From positions 59,231-84,037 of the forward strand of contig FR889230.1 of the NCBI GenBank assembly GCA_000431815.1: a DNA stretch of 24,807 nucleotides. Direction: 5' to 3'. Origin of the DNA: Butyrivibrio sp. CAG:318. Lineage in GTDB: Bacteria; Bacillota; Clostridia; Lachnospirales; Lachnospiraceae. The notes under the pieces are model-generated. The model saw nothing but the letters and a program-made list of their open reading frames with translations. It made no database searches and was not told where the DNA came from. The translations under genes were made by a program, and so were the position numbers. Positions 14,687-22,225 of the stretch are shown piece by piece (within the stretch, counting starts at the first letter, position 1; the number at the start of each line of letters is the position of its first letter).

Positions 14687-14905
14687 TTATGCATATTCTC
14701 TGAGTTTTTCAAAAACATACGGTTCTTTCGCCTTATCACAAACCTCTACTTCTACGGGTTTGGAAAGGTCTAAACTGAAAATACCCATTAATGATTTCGC
14801 ATCAATGACATGCCGTGATGAAACAAGATCGACTTCGGTGTCAAAGCGTGATACTTCATTTACGAAGCTTTTAACTTTTTCCACTGAATTAAGATTCACC
14901 TTCAT
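14687..14905 (-). CDS. HPr/Crh-like protein without the active-site histidine
   Basis: This 72-residue protein resembles the PTS phosphocarrier HPr from its first helix onward. KVKSFVNEVSRFDTEVDLV matches the HPr helix and strand. DAKSLMGIFSLDLSKPVEVEV matches the region around regulatory Ser46 (here Ser38). The N-terminal strand and the His15 loop (HARPA) are missing or replaced by NSVEK, so it cannot carry phosphate on His. It may act like Crh, through Ser phosphorylation, or simply have another job. I start at ATG 14905 with AGGAGG ten bases upstream; the longer reading to 14971 lacks one. It is 51 bases before pstS with no clear terminator between, so it probably heads the pst operon. Confidence 0.7.
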   Translation of the reverse strand: MKVNLNSVEKVKSFVNEVSRFDTEVDLVSSRHVIDAKSLMGIFSLDLSKPVEVEVCDKAKEPYVFEKLREYA

Positions 14906-14959
14906 TGATTTTCTTTCCTCCTTTTCTTCTCGATTACAAGGCATAGAATAAACCGTCTT

Positions 14960-15015
14960 TGTAAAATCCAAATCCTTTCATCCGTAAAATGTATGTAAAA
15001 AGCATTTAATGTAAA
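14960..15015 (-). promoter_or_regulatory. Probable Pho box upstream of the HPr-like/pst operon
   Basis: On the minus strand four TTTACA-like hexamers occur (plus-strand positions 14960, 14983, 14994 and 15010). Only 14983 and 14994 are exactly 11 bp apart; the others are offset by 16 and 23. The site is weaker than the one at 10385-10445 but lies where the pst promoter should be, about 55 bases or more before the first ATG. It shares the gap with the divergent hcp gene. Confidence 0.5.
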
Positions 15016-15048
15016 GAATATTAATGAGAACACTAACGGAGGTGTAAT

Positions 15049-16725
15049 ATGGGAAACAATATGGAACTGAATTACGATATGTTCTGTTACCAATGCGAAC
15101 AGACGGCCGGAGGCAAAGGCTGCACCAAACTCGGAGTATGCGGCAAAACACCTGAGGTTGCCGGCCTGCAGGATTTACTCATTTTTCAGATAAAAGGCAT
15201 ATCATGTTATGCAAAAGTACTTCTCGACAAAGGGGAGCATATAAGTAAAGATATTGTAAAATTTATAGAGAACAGCCTTTTTACAACGCTGACAAATGTT
15301 AATTTTGACCCCGAAGCACATGTAAAACTGCTCAAGGAATCACAAAAAATCAAAGAAGGACTTCGCACGCATGTCCGAAAACCCGCTATAGATACCGCGC
15401 ACGCGTCCTATAATCTGCCCGATACCAAAACAGAAATGTTAAAAGATGCTCCTATTGCCGGTATCATGTATGATGCAGATCTTGACCCGGACATCCGTTC
15501 ATTGCGCCAGACCATCGTGTACGGTCTGAAAGGAATCAGCGCTTATGGACATCAGGCAAGGGAACTGGGATATTACAGTGATTCTGTAGATGATTTCTAT
15601 GTGGAAGCACTTTGTTCCACAACAGATGACAATATGGGCGTTGAAGAATTAATCCGCCTGACTATGCGTACCGGAGAAATGGCAATAGAGATAATGAAAA
15701 AACTCGATGAGGCCAATACAAGCGTTTACTCCGACCCCACACCGCACGAGGTAAATGTGCACATCAAAAAAGGGCCTTTTATAATCGTATCGGGTCACGA
15801 CTTAAAAGACCTTGAAATGCTTCTTGAGCAGACTTCCGGCAAAGGTATCAATATATACACTCACGGTGAGATGCTGCCATGCCACGGATATCCCGGACTT
15901 AAGAAATACACTCATCTCGCCGGCAATTTCGGAGGTGCATGGCAGGATCAGCAGAAACAATTTGACAATCTTCCCGGCTGCATCCTTATGACAACCAACT
16001 GCCTTATGAAACCGCGTGAATCATACAAAGATCGTATATACAGCACCAATGTTGTCGGATGGGATGGTGTGAAACACATCGGGCAAAATCCCGACGGAAC
16101 CAAAGATTTCAGTGAAATAATCAATCAGGCTCTTGAACTTGGGGGATTCCCCGAAGACGAAGAAATTAAAAACATCCTTGTGGGCTTCGGACACAAAACA
16201 ACCTTAAGTTATGCATCCCAGATTGTGGATGCTGTCAAAAGCGGCAGATTACGTCATTTCTTCCTTATAGGAGGCTGTGACGGTGCAAGACCCGGCCGTA
16301 ATTATTTTACGGATTTTGCCAGAATGGTACCTGATGACTGCATCATCTTAACACTCGCCTGCGGCAAATACCGTTTTAACAAGTTTGATTTTGGTGAAAT
16401 CTCCGGGCTTCCCCGTCTTCTTGATGTTGGTCAGTGCAATGATGCATACTCTGCTGTTGTAATAGCTACTGCTCTTGCGGATGCTTTCGGAACCGATATA
16501 AACGGACTGCCGCTTTCACTTATTATATCATGGTATGAACAGAAAGCCGTAGCAGTGCTCCTCGCATTATTAAGTCTTGGGATACGTAATATTTATCTCG
16601 GTCCCGTACTTCCTGCTTTCATCAGTCCGAATGTTCTTCAATACCTTACTGACACATTCGGTTTAAGGCAGATAAGTAATCCGGAAGATGATATCAAAAC
16701 CTGTTTAAAACAGAATATCCGGTAA
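15049..16725 (+). CDS. hcp: Hydroxylamine reductase (hybrid cluster protein)
   Basis: Hcp reduces hydroxylamine to ammonia and is also linked to nitric oxide handling; it acts in the cytoplasm of anaerobes. The 558-residue length is standard for class I. Near the N-terminus four Cys (13, 16, 25, 31; spacing C-x2-C-x8-C-x5-C) hold the cubane cluster. The hybrid-cluster ligands are seen in order as SGHDLKD (His), THGEMLPCHG (Glu), TTNCLMKP (Cys), GGCDGARPGR (Cys), LACGKYRF (Cys) and VGQCNDAYSA (Cys). The ATG has GGAGGTG six bases before it. It is divergent from the pst operon and ends at a shared terminator. I see no clear operator for a nitrosative-stress regulator. Confidence 0.97.
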   Translation: MGNNMELNYDMFCYQCEQTAGGKGCTKLGVCGKTPEVAGLQDLLIFQIKGISCYAKVLLDKGEHISKDIVKFIENSLFTTLTNVNFDPEAHVKLLKESQKIKEGLRTHVRKPAIDTAHASYNLPDTKTEMLKDAPIAGIMYDADLDPDIRSLRQTIVYGLKGISAYGHQARELGYYSDSVDDFYVEALCSTTDDNMGVEELIRLTMRTGEMAIEIMKKLDEANTSVYSDPTPHEVNVHIKKGPFIIVSGHDLKDLEMLLEQTSGKGINIYTHGEMLPCHGYPGLKKYTHLAGNFGGAWQDQQKQFDNLPGCILMTTNCLMKPRESYKDRIYSTNVVGWDGVKHIGQNPDGTKDFSEIINQALELGGFPEDEEIKNILVGFGHKTTLSYASQIVDAVKSGRLRHFFLIGGCDGARPGRNYFTDFARMVPDDCIILTLACGKYRFNKFDFGEISGLPRLLDVGQCNDAYSAVVIATALADAFGTDINGLPLSLIISWYEQKAVAVLLALLSLGIRNIYLGPVLPAFISPNVLQYLTDTFGLRQISNPEDDIKTCLKQNIR

Positions 16726-16731
16726 ATCAAA

Positions 16732-16762
16732 AAGCCTTCCGGGCTCATCGCCCGAAAGGCTT
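16732..16762. terminator. Bidirectional terminator between hcp and the kinase-like gene
   Basis: A 13-bp stem with one mismatch (16732-16744 with 16750-16762) and a 5-base loop lies between two converging genes. The T-run is better on the minus strand (TTTTTGATTT) than on the plus strand (CTTATT). Confidence 0.85.
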
Positions 16763-16773
16763 CTTATTATGCG

Positions 16774-17373
16774 TTACTGCTTCATCGTACGCTCAAGAAC
16801 ACTCGCAATGTTCTTCATAGACTCTTCATATTCCTGGTCATTATTATTCTTAAATATAAGAAGACCATCTTCATGATCCGGATCATACAAATTCTCCGGA
16901 ATCTCAAAATTACATCCGCTTATGTATTCATTCCAATGCTCAAGCTTCCATGTGTCCCTGTCGGAATCACGCGAAACCATACGCTCATGTACAATCTCCG
17001 GAGATGTCTCAACCCAGATTATCACAAGAGTCGCACCCTTGCCGGCAAGCTTAGCCTTAAGGTTGTCCATGTATCCGGTATCACGAATCTCTCTCGTAAA
17101 CGGAGCATTAATAAGTACGATGTCTTCATATTCAAGTGCTTCAAGTGCAAGATCAACTATTACATCATACTCATAATCCCTTATATTTTCCTCAAAAAAA
17201 TCACTGCTTCTGTTATATTCTTCACCTGCTACCGCAAAAATTCTCTTTGAGAGCGGAATCAATGTATCTTTATCAAGATATACAACATGTGGCAGTCTCT
17301 TTGCCAATGCTTTAGATATAAACGTCTTACCACAGGCAGGTGGAGACGTAACCAATATTAACTTCTTTACCAT
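16774..17373 (-). CDS. P-loop kinase-like ATPase (AAA_33/zeta-toxin-like fold)
   Basis: This 199-residue protein starts with a strand and a Walker A loop, LVTSPPACGKT (Lys16/Thr17), and looks like a small kinase. VVYLDKDTLIPLSKR after it is a typical substrate-side Asp motif. IVLINAPFTREIRD is the likely Walker B region. VIIWVETSPEIVHERMVSRDSDRD is the lid, with paired Arg. This layout fits small-molecule kinases, including shikimate or gluconate kinases and AAA_33 proteins; the substrate is not identifiable. The ATG has GGAAGG upstream and its own promoter. It converges with hcp and is not part of the neighbouring bioY unit. Confidence 0.8.
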   Translation of the reverse strand: MVKKLILVTSPPACGKTFISKALAKRLPHVVYLDKDTLIPLSKRIFAVAGEEYNRSSDFFEENIRDYEYDVIVDLALEALEYEDIVLINAPFTREIRDTGYMDNLKAKLAGKGATLVIIWVETSPEIVHERMVSRDSDRDTWKLEHWNEYISGCNFEIPENLYDPDHEDGLLIFKNNNDQEYEESMKNIASVLERTMKQ

Positions 17374-17408
17374 AATTAATGCGCCTTCCTTTGTGCCATT
17401 TGCAGAGG

Positions 17409-17437
17409 ATTATATCACTATTCGACGCACAATGCAA
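17409..17437 (-). promoter_or_regulatory. Promoter of the kinase-like gene
   Basis: On the minus strand TTGCAT (17432-17437) and a perfect TATAAT (17409-17414) are 17 bases apart, about 36 bases before the ATG. It lies just after the bioY stop codon, so the kinase gene has its own promoter. Confidence 0.75.
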
Positions 17438-17440
17438 GGA

Positions 17441-18043
17441 CTAATATTTAATAACGGTCTGCAGTCCGTCTATCTTATGTAATAATTTTTTAACAAGTGT
17501 TCCGACAATTGCCACTGCAACAATCTTGGCAATATCAAAAGGAATAAACGGAATTACACATACGGAAAGTGTATATTTCATGCCTGTTCCCATTGAAAAC
17601 ATAAACCAGAATGTACCGAATAAATATGCAACCGCACATCCTAAAACCATTCCGATTACATACACCCAGAGCTTACCCTTGCCAAGCCAGAGTGCGCCTC
17701 CGCAGATAGCTGCTGTAAATATGAATCCGATAAGATATCCTCCGGTAGGTCCCGCAAGTTTACCGAGTCCGCCAGTAAATCCTGAGAATACAGGAAGTCC
17801 TATCATTCCAAGAAGAAGATAGAGAACAACACATACGGTTCCTTTAGCGCCTCCGAGAAGATATACGGTAAAATAAATAGCCATAAGTGTAAGTGAAATA
17901 GGTACCTGTCCCGGGAGCTGGATTGACAGTGGTGCAAGCACGCATATGAGTGCTGTCATAAGTCCCATAAGTGTAATATTAAGAACATAATCTCTTGTTT
18001 TGTATACCGGCTTAATATTTCCGGTTTCAATTGTCTTATCCAT
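17441..18043 (-). CDS. bioY: Biotin transporter substrate-binding subunit BioY
   Basis: BioY is the membrane S component of the ECF-type biotin importer; in many Firmicutes it uses a shared energy module encoded elsewhere. The 200-residue protein has about six helices and the family signature GKLAGPTGGYLIGF (about 94-107). An early LAPLSIQLPGQVPISLTLMA, where biotin transporters keep VPxTLQ-like residues, also fits. I start at ATG 18043 because AGGAG lies upstream; the track of codons to 18064 covers that site. No ecfA/ecfT or bio synthesis genes are adjacent. A BirA-type operator overlies its promoter, which independently supports biotin as substrate. Confidence 0.95.
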   Translation of the reverse strand: MDKTIETGNIKPVYKTRDYVLNITLMGLMTALICVLAPLSIQLPGQVPISLTLMAIYFTVYLLGGAKGTVCVVLYLLLGMIGLPVFSGFTGGLGKLAGPTGGYLIGFIFTAAICGGALWLGKGKLWVYVIGMVLGCAVAYLFGTFWFMFSMGTGMKYTLSVCVIPFIPFDIAKIVAVAIVGTLVKKLLHKIDGLQTVIKY

Positions 18044-18081
18044 GATATAGTTTCTCCTTTTCATGCTGTAAACTGAGATAA

Positions 18082-18137
18082 ACTATACATCAGCGGCATT
18101 TAATTGTCAACCGTTTTATTATTAAGGTTGACAATTA
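18082..18137 (-). promoter_or_regulatory. bioY promoter and BirA-type biotin operator
   Basis: A perfect 12-bp inverted repeat, TAATTGTCAACC / GGTTGACAATTA, spans 18101-18137. Written as the BirA box it is TTGTCAAC-N15-GTTGACAA, the half-site and spacing known for BirA operators. On the minus strand, TTGACA (18105-18110) inside one arm is the -35, and TATAGT (18082-18087), 17 bases on, is the -10. Biotin-loaded BirA would thus block bioY transcription. The operator overlaps the last codons of trmO. Confidence 0.9.
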
Positions 18138-18796
18138 GTTATTTTTATAACAGTAAGCACGCTGCCATCAACTTTAAATTTAACATTGTATCCGGCAAAA
18201 TCCATACCGTATATCCTGTCGGGATCATCCTGATACGATGGGCGCGGATCAAGAGAAAGTGCTCCGGTGAGTGCAGCTTTCCTGTCCTCTGACATATCAC
18301 ATTTCACATCGGGTGCTATTACCACGTCAAGCCTGTATCCACTGAATCTGTCAGCGAAGCCGCCTGTCGCATCACTTTTCATGTCGAAATGCGGCAGATA
18401 TGGTTTAATATCATATATTGGTGTCCCGTCAAGAATATCCACTCCCGAAACATATATAACCGGTCCGTCTTTTTCTTGTTGTATCTTCTGAAGTTTCACG
18501 CACGACAATCCGATTGGATTCGGTCTGAACGGAGAACGTGTTGCAAACACACCGACTCTGGTATCCCCTCCGAGTCTCGGCGGTCTGACAGTCGGCGACC
18601 AGCTATCCCTTACCGAACGTGAAAATTCCCATATGAGCCATATATAATTAAATCCTTCCAGTCCTTTAAGTGCCGTAATGTTCCGGTATTCCGGTTCAAA
18701 AACTATGCGTCCCATAAGTTCAGGCACCATTCCGCTCTGCCTCGGTATACCGAATTTATCCGTAAAATCCGTATGGATTCTCGCTATTATTTTCAT
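18122..18796 (-). CDS. trmO: tRNA (t6A37) N6-methyltransferase TrmO (TsaA/YaeB family)
   Basis: TrmO methylates threonylcarbamoyl-adenosine at tRNA position 37 using SAM. The 224-residue protein has the family core RVGVFATRSPFRPNPIG (80-96) and the second motif DGTPIYDIKPYLP (123-135), followed by a C-terminal domain of the usual size. Its ATG overlaps the stop of the ABC ATPase-NTPase gene by four bases (ATGA), so translation is coupled to a metal-type transporter operon. The last codons lie in the bioY operator. TsaA-domain proteins beside transporters or metal-cofactor genes may act on something other than tRNA; the sequence alone does not tell. Confidence 0.92.
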   Translation of the reverse strand: MKIIARIHTDFTDKFGIPRQSGMVPELMGRIVFEPEYRNITALKGLEGFNYIWLIWEFSRSVRDSWSPTVRPPRLGGDTRVGVFATRSPFRPNPIGLSCVKLQKIQQEKDGPVIYVSGVDILDGTPIYDIKPYLPHFDMKSDATGGFADRFSGYRLDVVIAPDVKCDMSEDRKAALTGALSLDPRPSYQDDPDRIYGMDFAGYNVKFKVDGSVLTVIKITNCQP

Positions 18797-20091
18797 AACT
18801 TATCACCATCCATATTTATAACAAACACATCATCCCTGTTCTTTATGTCGTCAAGAAACGGAATGTGCTGTCCGCGCACAACGGCCATTACACATTTGCT
18901 GTCCCATAAATTAAGAAGGGCCTCTTTAAATCCATCATGGCTCTGCTCAAGATATCCAATCTCATCCATCACAAAATATTTACATTTTTCATCTGAAAGC
19001 GCCCTTTTTATCGCAGGTATGGCAACATTATCAAATCCGCTTCGAACGGTCTGCATTTTGTTGGTTCTGCCATCTCCGCCCATGTACTTTCCGATTATTC
19101 CGACATTGCCCGATACGTTATCGTATATCGCAACACAATTTTCAGATATTGCTTTGGTTATAAGTCCCGGCATATTTATTCCGGTTTCTTTCAGTATATC
19201 GCGCAGCAGCGTAGTCTTTCCGCTTCCTATTGCTCCGGTTACAATAAGATGTTTTTTACCTGATGCCATATATTCATCATAAACCGTGCCTGCATCGTAC
19301 ATATGTCCTGAGGTATCATTGCATCCCCATGACATGACATAATTTCCGGCTGTTTCGATAAGCGTGATATTGCCATAGATTTTTGAAAGTGCATTATATA
19401 CAACTTCATAGCTGTCAGCTGCCGGGCGTATGGAATCTTCTATCCGCCCATCCCGCATAAGAAGAATATTATCGCAAAGCCTCAATGCAAGATTGGTATC
19501 ATGAAGACATATGAGCGCAGCACGTTTCGGGGTAACCATACGTTTCAGAAGCGATATAAGTTCATATCTGTGCCTGAAATCAAGGGCGCTCTCCGGTTCA
19601 TCAAGAAGCAGCAGCCTTGCATCTTCCACTATTGTTCTGGCCATTATACATAACTGTTTCTGGCCCTCGCTTAATGAAAGATAATCCCTGTCGCGGAGTT
19701 CATACACCCCCGCAATCTTCATTGCCTCATAAGCTTTATCAAACTGTACCACACTGTAATTCTGAAGCAGATGCATATCCGGATTAAAACCCATCATAAC
19801 AACATCCGTTACCGGCATGGATATCGAAATTCCACTTTTCTGCGGTACATAGCTTATCATAGAGCCAAGCTTTCTGCCCTTTATCTCCGACAAAATTCTT
19901 CCGTCAAGTGTAAAGCATCCTTTATACGGAATGTCATGTATGATAGCTTTCATGAGGGTTGACTTGCCGCATCCGTTAGATCCGAGAATACCTGTAATCT
20001 CACCGTCTGACAATGTAAAATTCAACCCGTTCAGTATTATTTGCCTGCCGTATCCTGCCGTTATACTGCCGGCCGTGAAGAAATCATTCAT
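18793..20091 (-). CDS. FecE-type ABC ATPase fused to a THEP1-like NTPase
   Basis: Residues 1-265 form an ABC ATPase of the iron/cobalamin/metal type. It has Walker A GSNGCGKST (37-45), the signature variant LSEGQKQL (140-147), Walker B LLLDEP (161-166) and H-loop His197. Residues about 280-432 form a second P-loop domain with Walker A GAIGSGKTT (286-294) and Walker B YFVMDEIGYLEQ (372-383). The DEIG-x-x-E pattern and size match THEP1-type nucleoside triphosphatases (NTPase_1). The usual ABC ATPase ends near residue 260, so this is a true fusion. AGGAGGTG precedes the ATG, which overlaps the permease stop; its own stop overlaps trmO. The NTPase role in transport is unknown. Confidence 0.9.
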   Translation of the reverse strand: MNDFFTAGSITAGYGRQIILNGLNFTLSDGEITGILGSNGCGKSTLMKAIIHDIPYKGCFTLDGRILSEIKGRKLGSMISYVPQKSGISISMPVTDVVMMGFNPDMHLLQNYSVVQFDKAYEAMKIAGVYELRDRDYLSLSEGQKQLCIMARTIVEDARLLLLDEPESALDFRHRYELISLLKRMVTPKRAALICLHDTNLALRLCDNILLMRDGRIEDSIRPAADSYEVVYNALSKIYGNITLIETAGNYVMSWGCNDTSGHMYDAGTVYDEYMASGKKHLIVTGAIGSGKTTLLRDILKETGINMPGLITKAISENCVAIYDNVSGNVGIIGKYMGGDGRTNKMQTVRSGFDNVAIPAIKRALSDEKCKYFVMDEIGYLEQSHDGFKEALLNLWDSKCVMAVVRGQHIPFLDDIKNRDDVFVINMDGDKL

Positions 20092-21064
20092 ATTTCTTAC
20101 ACCTCCTGATCACAAGCATAACCAAAAAAGGTGCTCCAATTATTGATGTAAACACGCTCACAGGAAGTTCCACCGATGCCACGCTTCTGGCAAGGATGTC
20201 CGCTCCGGTCAGAATAATCGCTCCCGCAAGTCCCGATAATATCATCGTGGATTTACGATTATCACCTGTTAAAAGTCTTGCGCTGTGCGGTGCAATAAGT
20301 CCCACAAAGCTTATAAGACCCGTAAGGCTGATGATAGCCGCAACCATAAATGTCGCAATTAGTAACAATGCAAATCTCATCCATCTGACAGGCACTCCAA
20401 GCATCCGTGCCTCTCCTTCGTCAAGCGACAGCATAAGAAGCTGTCTTCCGAATATAAATATTATTGCAATGCATGCAATACAGACTCCCGCCGAAAAAGG
20501 AATTTTCGTGATGCTTATGCCGTTAAGGCTTCCCATAATCCAGTATTCTATAGACGCAAGCTGTTTCTCCGGGTCTGCTGCCAGTTTAAAAACCATAAGT
20601 GCAGTCTGTGAAAGGGCCTGTACGGCTATTCCGGCAAGAACGATTGATATGCTTTTACTTCCTTTGGTAAATCCCGCAAGAATCAGCGAAAGCAGCACCG
20701 CAATCACTCCGCCGGCAAAAGCGCTCACCGTTACCGTTATCATTCCGGATGAAATAAACACTATCGAGAAAGCTGCACCTGCACTTGCCCCGCTGGAAAC
20801 TCCTATAATATCAGGAGCCGCGAGCGGATTCTTAAAAATCGTCTGAAAAACAAAACCTGCCACTCCCAGTCCGGTTCCGCCCATAAGTGCCATAACCGTT
20901 CTCGGAATACGCAGGTTAAATAATACTCTGTGCTGCATGGTATCCCCTGCGATAAGTCCTTTGACCGTCAGCGGATATTTACCCACAATAAGTGACAGCG
21001 CCGCAAGCGCTGCCACCAATATGCATGCAATTATTATCTTAGTTCTTGTATGGTGTAAATTCAT
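20084..21064 (-). CDS. FecCD-type ABC permease (siderophore, cobalamin or metal)
   Basis: This 326-residue inner-membrane permease has about nine or ten helices, as in BtuC/FecD. The family loops are clear: LRIPRTVMALMGGTGLGVAG, APDIIGVSSGASAGAA, GSLNGISI, and near the end SFVGLIAPHSARLLTGDNRK, which contacts the ATPase. Several starts are possible. I chose ATG 21064, which gives the usual N-terminus (HHTRTKIIIACILVAALAAL). Its ribosome site is weak and it overlaps the receptor gene by 26 bases, so it is probably coupled. A single permease is expected to work as a homodimer. Substrate is undecided among ferric siderophore, heme, cobalamin and molybdate/tungstate-like compounds. Confidence 0.95.
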   Translation of the reverse strand: MNLHHTRTKIIIACILVAALAALSLIVGKYPLTVKGLIAGDTMQHRVLFNLRIPRTVMALMGGTGLGVAGFVFQTIFKNPLAAPDIIGVSSGASAGAAFSIVFISSGMITVTVSAFAGGVIAVLLSLILAGFTKGSKSISIVLAGIAVQALSQTALMVFKLAADPEKQLASIEYWIMGSLNGISITKIPFSAGVCIACIAIIFIFGRQLLMLSLDEGEARMLGVPVRWMRFALLLIATFMVAAIISLTGLISFVGLIAPHSARLLTGDNRKSTMILSGLAGAIILTGADILARSVASVELPVSVFTSIIGAPFLVMLVIRRCKKYE

Positions 21065-22133
21065 AGAATTTCTCATAAAAATTAATTGCCTCTGTCTGGA
21101 AATCTTCTTCACTCACAACATCTGAATGGATAACCGATGCAATATAATAACTTCCGAGATATCCCGCCGGAACCGGAGAATCCAGGGCTTCCGCATCACT
21201 CGGCACGATATATACATTGCCATTCTTAACTGCTTTACAGTCGGCAAGATTAGTATCTTTAAGTACATCATCAACAGTATAATCCGCATCCGCTGCAATA
21301 ATTATATAATCAGGATCCCATTTAAGAATCTGCTCATACGAAACCTCTGCCCAGTAATTATCGTCAATCTCTGCTGCCACATTGACTCCGCCGGCATTCT
21401 CTATAAGAGTATTCTGATACATTTTAGCACCGGCCGTCTGAAGAATATTGCTGTTGCCCGCAAGATACACTGTCGGATTAGTCTCACTTCCGACTCTGTC
21501 TTTGAGTGATGATATTCCTTTATCGATCGTCTTAACCAGGTCATCAGCTTTAGCTGTCTGTCCTGTTGCCTTACCTATAAGTTCAACCGCGTCCTTAAGC
21601 AGGTCATTATTCTCAGGATTAACCGCTATAACAGTCAGTCCGAGTTCTTCCATTGAAGCAATCTTATCTTTAAGCTTTGCCGGAACAATCACAATATCCG
21701 GTGAAAGGGCTGCGCACCCCTCAAGGTCGAATTCTTTAGCTGTTCCCACACTTGGAAGATTAACTATATCCTCAGCTGCAAGCTTATATATAGCCCTCTT
21801 GCCCGCTTTAGCCTCTACTCCGACAAGTTTATCTTCAAGGTCGAGTGCTATAACAATACTTGTGGATATATAATATCCGCTTACCAGTTTCTGAGGTTCC
21901 TTCTCAATCGTAACTTCTCTTCCGAGCTGGTCCGTAACTGTCACAGGGAATGTTTCCCCCGCTTCCTCAGTCTTCTCTTCTGTCTGTGTCTGAGTTCCTG
22001 TTGTCTGCCTGGTAGCGGTTGTTGACGCACCGGCCTCTGTTGATCCATTGCCACTCTTTGATACACATCCGGCAAGAGATGCAGCCGTCATGATGGCTGT
22101 TAATACAAGTGCCAAAAGTCTTTTCTTTTTCAT
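21039..22133 (-). CDS. FecB/TroA-type substrate-binding lipoprotein
   Basis: This is the extracellular receptor of the adjacent importer, 364 residues. The signal peptide ends in SLAGC (lipid Cys23), followed by a Ser/Thr/Glu-rich linker to about 60. The mature protein begins FPVTVTDQLGREVTIEKEPQ, the standard start of the Peripla_BP_2 fold. SPDIVIVPAKLKDKIASMEELG and WDPDYIIIAADA are the two helix-turn-strand markers of the fold. STSIVIALDLEDKLVGVEAK replaces the usual more polar ligand loop, so the ligand is not obvious. GGG-type ribosome site AAAGGG precedes the ATG. It heads the operon continuing into permease, ATPase-NTPase and trmO. Confidence 0.93.
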   Translation of the reverse strand: MKKKRLLALVLTAIMTAASLAGCVSKSGNGSTEAGASTTATRQTTGTQTQTEEKTEEAGETFPVTVTDQLGREVTIEKEPQKLVSGYYISTSIVIALDLEDKLVGVEAKAGKRAIYKLAAEDIVNLPSVGTAKEFDLEGCAALSPDIVIVPAKLKDKIASMEELGLTVIAVNPENNDLLKDAVELIGKATGQTAKADDLVKTIDKGISSLKDRVGSETNPTVYLAGNSNILQTAGAKMYQNTLIENAGGVNVAAEIDDNYWAEVSYEQILKWDPDYIIIAADADYTVDDVLKDTNLADCKAVKNGNVYIVPSDAEALDSPVPAGYLGSYYIASVIHSDVVSEEDFQTEAINFYEKFYEFTPYKN

Positions 22134-22176
22134 AGTATAACCCTTTCATGCTGTCTTATAATGCACGCCATAACAT

Positions 22177-22208
22177 AAAAAGGCGTATCCGCATAAAACA
22201 GATACGCC
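22177..22208 (-). terminator. Terminator after the FliD-like gene
   Basis: On the minus strand GGCGTATCTG pairs with CGGATACGCC (22182-22191 with 22199-22208) around a 7-base loop, followed by TTTTT. It lies after the stop of the FliD-like gene and before the receptor gene, so it insulates the two units. Confidence 0.8.
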
Positions 22209-22225
22209 CGGGCATCCTGAAATTA

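Noticed and set aside
14906..14971. Longer start for the HPr-like protein
   Set aside because: The extension runs over the AGGAGG of the inner ATG and has no ribosome site of its own.
20196..20846. 216-codon open frame on the plus strand inside the FecCD permease gene
   Set aside because: It is antisense to the permease; the apparent hydrophobic repeats come from reading membrane-helix codons in reverse.
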